Positions 8,511 to 16,402 of a stretch of 39,561 nt of DNA are shown piece by piece. Both the position numbers and the translations under genes were made by a program. How positions within the stretch are numbered: position 1 is the stretch's first letter; every line of letters begins with the position of its first letter. The stretch spans positions 1 to 39,561 of the forward strand of contig NZ_ABCS01000088.1 in assembly GCF_000170895.1 (NCBI RefSeq), given 5' to 3'. Below the pieces are notes generated by a model. That model was not told the DNA's origin and made no database searches. It saw only the letters and a program-made list of their open reading frames with translations. This stretch comes from Plesiocystis pacifica SIR-1. Its GTDB lineage: Bacteria > Myxococcota_A > Polyangia > Nannocystales > Nannocystaceae.

Positions 8511-8585
8511 GATCGACGCCCTTGTACCTGCCCACCTCCCCGGCGGCTAGTACCCCCCCAAGTCCCTTCCAGTTCCAGCGCCGAG

Positions 8586-8833
8586 CAATCCCCCTCCTCT
8601 CGAGAGTCGGAGCCAACACCCTCCGCACCACGACGGGCACAAAAGGGGCAAGGGGGTCGGATCCCCCAGCGCAAGGAGCCGCTCCAACGCTCACCGAAGC
8701 CCAGCCCCCCACCCATCGTCAACGACCAAGACCCCGACAACCCATGCCTTCAGGCGACAGCGGGGGATCCGACCCCCTTGACCCGTGCCCGCTCTCCGTC
8801 ACAGACGAGACCCCTCGCCAAACCCAGAAAACC
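8586..8833. repeat. Long direct repeat, copy 1, with internal inverted repeat
   Basis: About 250 bases that recur at 8873-9122, offset 288-289, nearly identical apart from single-base changes and indels. Inside, 8649-8667 and 8762-8780 are perfect 19-base inverted repeats (caagggggtcggatccccc). An outer CGGGCAC/GTGCCCG pair extends the stem. Between the arms, AGCG-caa-GGAG-ccg-CTCC-aa-CGCT (8668-8691) makes a nested hairpin. The region separates the LysR and aminotransferase genes and holds no credible gene. Confidence 0.85.
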
Positions 8834-8872
8834 CAACTCCCTCCAGCTCAACGGCGAGCCCCGGAGTTCAAC

Positions 8873-9122
8873 CAATCCCCCCTCCTCTCGAGAGTCGGAG
8901 CCAACACCCTCCGCACCACGACGGGCACAAAAGGGGCAAGGGGGTCGGATCCCCCAGCGCAAGGAGCCGCTCCAACGCTCGCCGAAGCCCAGTCCCCCCA
9001 CCCACCGTCAACGACCAAGACCCCGACAACCCATGCCTTCAGGCGACAGCGGGGGATCCGACCCCCTTGACCCGTGCCCGCTCTCCGTCACAGACGAGAC
9101 CCCTCGCCAAACCCAGAAAACC
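8873..9122. repeat. Long direct repeat, copy 2, with internal inverted repeat
   Basis: Second copy of the 8586-8833 unit. Its inverted arms are at 8937-8955 and 9051-9069 and are identical to those of copy 1, while the spacer between arms differs at a few bases. Conserved arms with slightly diverged spacers would be expected if the hairpin is what matters. No target-site duplication or transposase is visible. Confidence 0.85.
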
Positions 9123-9230
9123 AATCGACCCGTCCCCGCTCCCCGTCGCAGACGAGACCCCTCGCCAAACCCAGAAAACCAATCGACCCGTCCCCGCTCC
9201 CCATCACAGACCCCCTCGCCAACCCAGCAC
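9065..9230. repeat. 58-bp tandem repeat array, about 2.9 copies
   Basis: Units of 58 bases begin near 9065, 9123 and 9181, the last truncated. The segment cagacgagacccctcgccaa recurs at 9091 and 9149, and a shortened form begins at 9207. The same unit forms the right end of copy 1 near 8776-8833. The array therefore grew by local duplication of the end of the long repeat. Confidence 0.8.
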
Positions 9231-9248
9231 ACGACCCCCGAGACCCCC

Positions 9249-10151
9249 CTACCCCGTCTTCCGCCGACGAGCCCGCCCCCGCACCACCTCCGCCAACGCC
9301 CGCCCCGCCCGACTCATGTGCCGCTCCGCCGACCACGCCAGCAGAGTCTTCCGCTCGAGCGCCGGGTGCGTCACCCGAGCCGCGCTCAACCGACCCGCAG
9401 CCAGCTCATCCGCGAAGGCCCGCGCCGGCAGCAAGGTCCGCCCCGCCCCCCGCCGCACCAACTCCAGCAAGAGCTGGAGACTGTCCGCCTCCACCGGCAC
9501 ATCCACCCCCGCCCCCAGCCGCGCCGCGTGCCCCTCGACGAAGGCCCGCAGCCCGTGACGCGGCGCAGGCAAGATCAACGGCTCCCCCAACACCGCGCGC
9601 AGACGCAGAGCGCTCCCCGCCTCGAATTCTCCCGGCCCCCCCACGCACCACAGCGACTCCCGCCACAGCGCCTCGGTGCGCACCGCCGGCGAACGCACCG
9701 GCTGATAGAGGATGCCCAGGTCCAAGCTCCCGCGGACCAGCGCGTCGTGGATGGCCCCGCTCAACGCCACCACCACGCGCAGCGCCACCTGCGGGTGGGC
9801 CTCGCGGAACACCTCGATGACGTCGGCCGGCAGCGCCATGCCCACGCTCGGCGGGACCGCCAGGCTGACGCTGCCCGTGACCACCTCGGCCTGCGCCGCG
9901 ACCTCGCTGGCGAGCTGCTCGAGCTGGGTCAGCAAGGGCCGGGCCCGCTCGGCCAACAGCGCGCCCGCGTCCGTGACCCGCATGCCCCGACCCGTGCGCT
10001 CGAACAGCGCCACGCCCATGTCCGCCTCGAGCTGCTGGACGTGTCGACTCAGCGCCGGCTGCGACAAGTGAGCGCGCCGGGCCGCCGCCGACAGGCTGCC
10101 GAGCTCGACCACGTGGAGAAAGGAACGCAGTCGATGGGTGTCGAGAGACAT
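9249..10151 (-). CDS. LysR-family transcriptional regulator
   Basis: A 300-residue regulator. The N-terminal winged helix-turn-helix reads LRSFLHVVELGSLSAAARRA then LSQPALSRHVQQLEADMG, with FERTGRGMRVTDAG as the wing. The effector domain follows (SVSLAVPPSVGMALPADVIEVF). ATG codons are possible at 10157 and 10151; I use 10151 because a TATACT box ends 10 bases before it and only 4 bases before the other. It is divergent from an EamA transporter only 36 bases away, with a LysR-type T-N11-A dyad between. It most likely controls that transporter and the following aldolase, and itself. Ligand unknown, perhaps an amino acid. Confidence 0.92.
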   Translation of the reverse strand: MSLDTHRLRSFLHVVELGSLSAAARRAHLSQPALSRHVQQLEADMGVALFERTGRGMRVTDAGALLAERARPLLTQLEQLASEVAAQAEVVTGSVSLAVPPSVGMALPADVIEVFREAHPQVALRVVVALSGAIHDALVRGSLDLGILYQPVRSPAVRTEALWRESLWCVGGPGEFEAGSALRLRAVLGEPLILPAPRHGLRAFVEGHAARLGAGVDVPVEADSLQLLLELVRRGAGRTLLPARAFADELAAGRLSAARVTHPALERKTLLAWSAERHMSRAGRALAEVVRGRARRRKTG

Positions 10152-10159
10152 ATGCATTT

Positions 10160-10172
10160 TCAGTATAGCTGA
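10160..10172. promoter_or_regulatory. LysR box (T-N11-A dyad) overlapping the LysR -10 element
   Basis: TCAGTATAGCTGA is a T-N11-A sequence with TCAG/CTGA half sites. It lies in the 36-base gap between the divergent starts. Read leftwards, TATACT (10167-10162) sits inside it, so binding would block the regulator's own promoter. Confidence 0.55.
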
Positions 10173-10187
10173 TAGCCAGCAATTCGA

Positions 10188-11267
10188 ATGGAATCATGGC
10201 TCAGCCCAGCCCATGCTGTGGTCGTGAGCGAGCCACGCGACCCTGGCGGCCCTGGCGACCCTGGCGACTCGCAGCTGCGACCGACGACCTGGGTGCTGCT
10301 CGCCACCGTCGGCCTGGCCTTCAAGGGCATCTTCGCCGGCCTGGCCTTCGACGAAGGCGCGTCCGTGCTCGCGGTCATGAGCCTGCGCGTGCTCCTGGCC
10401 CTGCCGCTGTTTTGGCTCGGAGCGCGGCTCTTGCTGCGCCGCGCGGTGCCACAGCCCAAGCAGGCCGAGGCTGAGGCCCCTTCCCCCGTCAGCTGGCGCA
10501 TGCGCCTGGGCGCCATGGCCTGCGGCGTCCTCTACTGCGCCGGCGCGCTCGCGGACTTTCGGGCCATCCAGGCCATCGGCGCCGGCCCCTCCCGGGTCCT
10601 GCTGTTCTCCTACCCGGCCTTCATCCTGATCTTCGACGCCGTCCGCGAGCGCCGAATGCCCCCGCGCGAGCAGCTCTTCGCCCTCGCCATCGCGTGGCCG
10701 GGGCTGGCCCTGGTCGCCCTCGGCGAAGGTGCGGGCGCGGGCACGGGCGGGCCCAGCGAGGCCCTGCTCGGCGCGGGCCTGGGCCTGTTCGCGGCCCTGA
10801 CCTACGCCCTGTATCTGCGCGCGAGCCAGGACGCCACGCGGACCATGGGCTCCCCGCGCTTCGCCGCCTGGTCGAACACCGGCACCGCGCTGGCCATGGT
10901 CGTCGGCCTCGCCGTGCTCGCAGGCGTGCCGGCGACCGCCCCCCACGTCACGGCCGTCGCGTCGACCCCCCCGGCCGCGGCAGGCTGGATCCTGACCATG
11001 GCCGTGCTGTCGACGGTCGTCCCCTTCTTCTTGTTGTTCGAGGGCATCCGCCTCGCCGGGGCCACGCGGGCGAGCCTGATCACCCTCGCGGGCCCCCCGG
11101 TGACGCTGTTCGCCGCGTGGCTCGCCCTGGGTGAGACCCTGCGCCCCGCTCAGCTGCTCGGCGCGGCCATGGTCCTGTGCGCCGTCGGCGTGCTGCGTCG
11201 GCGCCCCGCCGAGCCTGCGCAGCCTCCCCGCCCCTTGCTACCCTCGGCCGCCCATGACCGACGCTGA
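10188..11267 (+). CDS. EamA/DMT-family inner-membrane transporter
   Basis: A 359-residue hydrophobic protein with about ten membrane segments in two EamA halves. The first half runs from WVLLATVGLAFKGIFAGLAF. Conserved features include RVLLALPLFWLGARLLL and SRVLLFSYPAFILIFDAV. The second half runs through LFAALTYALYLRASQ to ASLITLAGPPVTLFAAWLALGETLRPAQLLGAAMVLCAVGVL. Such proteins usually export amino acids or other metabolites. The start is uncertain: ATG 10188 has no Shine-Dalgarno sequence and GTG 10224 is possible. It is divergent from LysR and overlaps the aldolase gene by 14 bases, which suggests a LysR-controlled export/catabolism pair. Confidence 0.88.
   Translation: MESWLSPAHAVVVSEPRDPGGPGDPGDSQLRPTTWVLLATVGLAFKGIFAGLAFDEGASVLAVMSLRVLLALPLFWLGARLLLRRAVPQPKQAEAEAPSPVSWRMRLGAMACGVLYCAGALADFRAIQAIGAGPSRVLLFSYPAFILIFDAVRERRMPPREQLFALAIAWPGLALVALGEGAGAGTGGPSEALLGAGLGLFAALTYALYLRASQDATRTMGSPRFAAWSNTGTALAMVVGLAVLAGVPATAPHVTAVASTPPAAAGWILTMAVLSTVVPFFLLFEGIRLAGATRASLITLAGPPVTLFAAWLALGETLRPAQLLGAAMVLCAVGVLRRRPAEPAQPPRPLLPSAAHDRR
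11239..11244 (+). promoter_or_regulatory. Start-proximal TANNNT box (TACCCT, TGC-extended)
   Basis: TACCCT ends 9 bases before the ATG at 11254 and is preceded by TGC. It lies inside the end of the transporter gene, so it could be an internal promoter for the aldolase. Confidence 0.4.
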
Positions 11268-12480
11268 CTCCACCGCGCTCGAGCGCGACCGCGCCGAGGC
11301 TCTCAGCCGCGCCGTCGCGCCCCTCGAAGACGAGCTGATCACCCCGGCGCTGGTCATCGACCTCGACGCGGTCGAGCACAACATCGCGGCCATGGTTCAG
11401 CGCGCCGGCTCGCCCCAGCGCTGGCGCCCGCACCTCAAGACGACCAAGCAGGCGGTGGTCATCTCGGCGCTGATCCGCGCAGGCCTGCGCCACCTCAAGG
11501 TCGCCACCCTCGACGAGCTCGAGCTGGTCCTGCGCACCGGCGCGGCGGAGGACGTCGCCCTCGACGTGCTCGTGGCCTACCCCCTCCAGCGCGCGGCCTG
11601 CCGCGGCGCCCTCGCCCTCGCGGCGCGCTGGCCCGAGGCCCAGATCCACGTCCTCGCCGACTCACCGGCGCACCTCGAGGCCCTGGCCGCATGGTCCGGC
11701 TCCGACCCGCTCAGCGTGCTCCTCGACGTCGACCTGGGCATGGGGCGAACCGGCAGCGCCCCCGACCGCTGGCGCGCGCTCGAGGCCACGCCCGAGGGGC
11801 TCTCGCTCGCGGGCCTGCACGGCTACGACGGGCACCACCGCTGGACCCACCGGGAGGCCGCCCACGCCGGCTACGGCCAGCTCTGCGCCCTGGCTCAGGC
11901 CTTCCTCGAGCGCCCCGCCCTGCGCATTCAGGGGGCCTTCGAGCTGCTGACCTCCGGCACGCACAGCTACGCCCACGCCCTCGCCTACCCCGGCTTCGCC
12001 GAGTCCAAAGAGGCCCCGAGCCCGAACCCCTGGCTGCACCGCGTCTCGCCGGGCACCATCGTGTTCAACGATCGCCGCTCCAAGCCCGCGGCCGAGGACC
12101 TCGGCCTGCGCCAGGCGGCCTTCGTGGCCAGCCGGGTGATCAGCGTGGGGCCAGGCCGGGCGACCCTCGACGCCGGCAGCAAGGGCGTCACCCCCGACGC
12201 CGACAGCCGGGGCAGCTGCGCCGTGCTCGGGCACCCCGCCCTGAGCCCGCGGCGCGCGAGCGAGGAGCACCTGCCCCTCGCCCTCCCCGAGCCCTCGCTC
12301 GAATCCTCCCTCGAGTTTGGCGCCCTCGCCTGGCTCGTCCCCGACCACGTGTGCACCACCGTCAACCTCCACCGCGAGGCGCTGTGGATCCGCGGCGATC
12401 GCCTCGTCGGTCGGGGCCCGATCGTGTCCGGCCACCGCCCCCGCGCGCCGCTGACCGAGGCCCAGGAGGCTCGCCCGTGA
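11254..12480 (+). CDS. D-threonine aldolase / D-serine dehydratase-like PLP enzyme
   Basis: A 408-residue fold-type III (alanine-racemase-like) PLP enzyme. ITPALVIDLDAVEHNIAAM precedes the PLP-lysine motif RPHLKTTK. DVDLGMGRTG and LHGYDGHHR follow in the barrel, then SGTHSY (phosphate contact) and the C-terminal metal site PDHVCTTVN, where the His-x-Cys pair binds a divalent cation in this family. It would cleave D-threonine-type beta-hydroxy-D-amino acids to glycine and an aldehyde, or dehydrate D-serine. The start overlaps the transporter's end, and the next lipoprotein begins by GTGA overlap, so the three form an operon. The specific substrate is not evident. Confidence 0.87.
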   Translation: MTDADSTALERDRAEALSRAVAPLEDELITPALVIDLDAVEHNIAAMVQRAGSPQRWRPHLKTTKQAVVISALIRAGLRHLKVATLDELELVLRTGAAEDVALDVLVAYPLQRAACRGALALAARWPEAQIHVLADSPAHLEALAAWSGSDPLSVLLDVDLGMGRTGSAPDRWRALEATPEGLSLAGLHGYDGHHRWTHREAAHAGYGQLCALAQAFLERPALRIQGAFELLTSGTHSYAHALAYPGFAESKEAPSPNPWLHRVSPGTIVFNDRRSKPAAEDLGLRQAAFVASRVISVGPGRATLDAGSKGVTPDADSRGSCAVLGHPALSPRRASEEHLPLALPEPSLESSLEFGALAWLVPDHVCTTVNLHREALWIRGDRLVGRGPIVSGHRPRAPLTEAQEARP

Positions 12481-13901
12481 GCCCGGAGCGCGCGCGCTCG
12501 CTGGCCTGCCTGGGCCTGCTCACCAGCCTCGCCGCGGCGGGCTGCTCCGATCCCCGCGAGCTGCCGATCCGCGTGCTCTTGCCCGAGGAGCACGCCGACT
12601 ACGAGCTCGCCGACAACGCCAGCTTGGTGTTCCTGCCCAGCGGCGACGTGTTCAGCTTTGGCGTCGACGGGACCGAGTTCAGCCTCGAGCTCGAGGGCGA
12701 GCCCAGCGGCTCGCCGCAGCAGATGCAGCTCTACCTGGCCTCGGGCCAGGAGCTCATCGCCTGGGGCCAGACCTCGGTGTTTGCGACCGCCAACCCCGAC
12801 CTCGGCCTGTCCCTGTTTCTGGGCCGGCCGGGCCGCCTCTCGACCTGGCCCGAGCGCATCGAAGACCCCGACCCCAGCCTGCTCGCGGCGCACTCCACAG
12901 GTCGCGGGATGATCCTCGTCGAGAGCTCCGGGGCGACCTTCCTGCTCAACGAGTACACCCTCGAGATCGAAGCCGGCGAGAGCCTCGACCCGGACCACGC
13001 GGCCCTCGACGCGGACGGGGCCCTCAACGGCGGGCTCTACGGCGCGGCCTCGGGCGAGGTCGTCCGCGTGCTCTTCGAGGGCGACGAGCCGGCCCGGGCG
13101 TGGCGCTTCGACCCCGGCCTCGACAGCTGGTCCGCCGTCGCTCTCGACGCCGCGACCGTCGACGGCCTGAGCCAGCGCGAAGGCGCGGCGACCTTGCTCA
13201 GCGAGGACCGCGAGACCCTGTGGCTGTTCGGCGGGGGCGAGCGCACCGACGTCGCCAGCCTCGACCTCGACAGCTTCGCGCTCAGCCTGCACCCCGAGTG
13301 GACCCTCGATCATCCCCGGCCCGACGCGACCGCGCTGTGGCTCGGCGACGCGGACGCCCTCCTCGTCGGCGGCGGCGATCCGGAGTCCGCGGGCCCGCCC
13401 CCGGCCGTGGCCTTCCGCGTGGCCGAGGGCGCCGCGAACGGCAGCACCCTCGAGCCCTGGCTCCGCCCCGGCTGCGCGCTGATTCGAGATCCCTTCCACG
13501 CCGAGCCCGAGTCCGCCGAAGCTTCGGAGTCCGCGCGGGCCCTGTGCCTCGGCGGCCTCTCGGCAGGTGAGCCCTCGAGCCTCGGCGTCATCCTCGACCT
13601 GGGCACCACGGACGAGCCCTCCTCGAGCCTCCAGACCACCCCAGACTTTCTCCCTGCGGCCATTGGCGACCCCATCCTGCTCGCAGACGAACAGGCGCTC
13701 TACGCGCAGGGCGCCGGACGATGGTTCGTCATCGACCGCGAAACCGAAACCCTGAGTGAGGGCGATTCACCAACCCTCCGCGGTCAGGGAGGGCATTCCG
13801 TTCCCCTGGCTACAGGTGCTACCTTCCTGGTCGGCGGCGTCGACACCGAAGGCGTCGCCCTCGATCGCTGGGAAGTCTTCACGCCCACCGTCGAGCCCTG
13901 A
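12477..13901 (+). CDS. Predicted lipoprotein with beta-propeller-like repeats
   Basis: A 474-residue protein starting at GTG 12477 inside the previous gene's TGA. The signal peptide SLACLGLLTSLAAAGC gives a lipidated C23. The mature part repeats blocks such as NASLVFLPSGDVFSFG, SREGxATLLSEDRETLWLFGGG and TGATFLVGGVD, resembling kelch/galactose-oxidase propeller blades (GG followed by hydrophobic and W positions). It is acidic with few Cys. It is coupled to the aldolase gene, although no enzymatic link is obvious. No specific family recognised. Confidence 0.8.
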   Translation: MSPERARSLACLGLLTSLAAAGCSDPRELPIRVLLPEEHADYELADNASLVFLPSGDVFSFGVDGTEFSLELEGEPSGSPQQMQLYLASGQELIAWGQTSVFATANPDLGLSLFLGRPGRLSTWPERIEDPDPSLLAAHSTGRGMILVESSGATFLLNEYTLEIEAGESLDPDHAALDADGALNGGLYGAASGEVVRVLFEGDEPARAWRFDPGLDSWSAVALDAATVDGLSQREGAATLLSEDRETLWLFGGGERTDVASLDLDSFALSLHPEWTLDHPRPDATALWLGDADALLVGGGDPESAGPPPAVAFRVAEGAANGSTLEPWLRPGCALIRDPFHAEPESAEASESARALCLGGLSAGEPSSLGVILDLGTTDEPSSSLQTTPDFLPAAIGDPILLADEQALYAQGAGRWFVIDRETETLSEGDSPTLRGQGGHSVPLATGATFLVGGVDTEGVALDRWEVFTPTVEP

Positions 13902-14113
13902 CCGAGCCGGGAAGCCTGCCAACCAGGCAGACCCCGCGCCGGCCCCTCTCCTCAACCATCTCCTCGTCCCCGAGGCCATCACCAAAAATTCACCTTAGCG
14001 CCACCGGATCCATCCTCTAGAGGGAGCTTTCCTCATCGACGGATGACGCTCGCAACGCGCATGATCCCCCGGCCGTACCCCGGACGACCGGCGCTGGCTG
14101 AAACCCACCCCAA

Positions 14114-14137
14114 CCCTCGAGCCGCTCGACTCGAGGG
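14114..14137. promoter_or_regulatory. Inverted repeat in the citrate synthase leader
   Basis: CCCTCGAG (14114-14121) and CTCGAGGG (14130-14137) are perfect 8-base arms around 8 bases. The repeat lies 20 bases before the ATG and about 10 before the GGAG ribosome site. It could be an operator or an RNA hairpin. The rest of 13902-14157 shows nothing further. Confidence 0.4.
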
Positions 14138-14157
14138 CTGCGACCACGGAGCTGCGA

Positions 14158-15444
<1,287 letters not shown>

Positions 15445-15463
15445 TTCGCAGCTCGCCAAGCTC

Positions 15464-15502
15464 GACGGCCGACTTCCCTCGGAAGTCGGCCGTCCTGTTT
15501 TA
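15464..15502 (+). terminator. Intrinsic terminator after citrate synthase
   Basis: GACGGCCGACTTCC (15464-15477) pairs perfectly with GGAAGTCGGCCGTC (15481-15494) around a CTC loop, followed by CTGTTTTA. Confidence 0.9.
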
Positions 15503-15540
15503 GACCCCTGATCTTTTGACTGATCTTCTGGCGATCGAGA

Positions 15541-15571
15541 AAGGCCGGCACCCTCGCAGGTGACCGGCCTT
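15541..15571 (-). terminator. Terminator hairpin for the 15610 gene
   Basis: AAGGCCGGCACC and GGTGACCGGCCTT pair with a single bulge. On the minus strand the stem is followed by TTTCTC. It lies 38 bases past the minus-strand stop. Confidence 0.6.
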
Positions 15572-15609
15572 CGACGTGTCGCGCGTATCCGGGAGTCGCA
15601 GATTCCTGA

Positions 15610-16119
15610 TCAGACTCGAGACTCGGAGTAGGTGAAGGACTCGGGCACCGCGCGGTCGAGAGTATCGAGACCGTCGAGGATGTTCTCCACGTCCGCGTCG
15701 GCGCCGTCGAAGTTGCTCAGCCAGCCAGCCGCCTCGAAGGGCTCGCGGAACACGCGAGAGTTCGTCGTGCGCGGAAAAATCTGCATCGAGAGGCTGTTGT
15801 AGATCGACGCGCCCATGCTGCGGCTGCTGTCGACCACCCAGGCCACCGACTCGACCTGCGGGCCGCGGGCGAAGCCCTCGCGGTACATCTGACGGACGTC
15901 GTTCTCCGGCGGGGGGAAGGGCTGACCGACCCAGATCAGCATCAGCATCGACTCGAAGTGACTGCGCAGTTTCAGGTACGCCGTCACCTCGCGCCGCGCG
16001 TGATCCACGGTCGGGCAGGTCGGGTGGTACATGACAAACACCCGGCCGCGGAGCGCGGCGACACCGCGTCCCAAGCACACACGGTCGGGCAACTCCCAGC
16101 GATGCACTCCCAGTGACAC
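15610..16119 (-). CDS. Hypothetical protein, possibly SpoIIAA/STAS-like
   Basis: A 169-residue protein with no signal peptide or membrane helix. The GTG start at 16119 is supported by a TAGCCT box 6 bases upstream. The pattern of a strand (GRVFVMYHPTCPT), a helix, a strand (SMLMLIWVGQ), a helix and a strand (VESVAWVVDSSRSMGASIYNSL) resembles small myxobacterial STAS-like proteins, but no diagnostic residue is present. It ends in an acidic segment (GADADVENILDGLDTLDRA). It is divergent from the acyl-CoA ligase and may share its control region. Function unknown. Confidence 0.7.
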   Translation of the reverse strand: MSLGVHRWELPDRVCLGRGVAALRGRVFVMYHPTCPTVDHARREVTAYLKLRSHFESMLMLIWVGQPFPPPENDVRQMYREGFARGPQVESVAWVVDSSRSMGASIYNSLSMQIFPRTTNSRVFREPFEAAGWLSNFDGADADVENILDGLDTLDRAVPESFTYSESRV

Positions 16120-16125
16120 CCTTGC

Positions 16126-16131
16126 AGGCTA
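16126..16131 (-). promoter_or_regulatory. Start-proximal TANNNT box (TAGCCT)
   Basis: TAGCCT ends 6 bases before the GTG at 16119. There is no Shine-Dalgarno sequence, so a leaderless start is plausible. Confidence 0.45.
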
Positions 16132-16305
16132 CATGGCTGGCCAGGGATTGGAACTAAAAAATTGAACTCTCACTGGAATCGCTCAGAACGCCCGTTTTTC
16201 GCCATTCCGAATTTCCGAAAGCCAGAGCACTCCGGGTTCAGCTTGTAAATGGCGAAAACGAGCTTCGCCGATCGGGGCACAAACGCCCGAAAGGACTGGC
16301 CTAGG

Positions 16306-16320
16306 GACCGAAATTCGGTC
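16306..16320. promoter_or_regulatory. Palindromic operator candidate upstream of the acyl-CoA ligase
   Basis: GACCGAAATTCGGTC is a perfect 7-base dyad about a central A, 82 bases before the ligase ATG. A weaker direct repeat of TTCCGAA lies at 16205-16219, in an otherwise empty 283-base divergent gap (16120-16402). A dimeric regulator such as the TetR protein encoded at 18687 could bind here. This is inference. Confidence 0.45.
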
Positions 16321-16389
16321 TCAGGGACAGGTCACTCTGCGCCTCGACCGAGGTCATTGATCGAAGGTCCAGGGGAGAGATCTCGGTGT

Positions 16390-16395
16390 TACCCT
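16390..16395 (+). promoter_or_regulatory. Start-proximal TANNNT box (TACCCT, TGT-extended)
   Basis: TACCCT ends 7 bases before the ATG at 16403 and is preceded by TGT. Confidence 0.45.
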
Positions 16396-16402
16396 CACGG
16401 TC

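Noticed and set aside
8586..9230. CRISPR array
   Set aside because: Repeats are long, nearly adjacent and without regular unique spacers, and there are no cas genes.
7269..10172. 967-codon open frame on the plus strand across the aminotransferase, repeats and LysR gene
   Set aside because: Low-complexity Pro/Arg/Gln product, antisense to two clear genes. It is a by-product of the high GC content.
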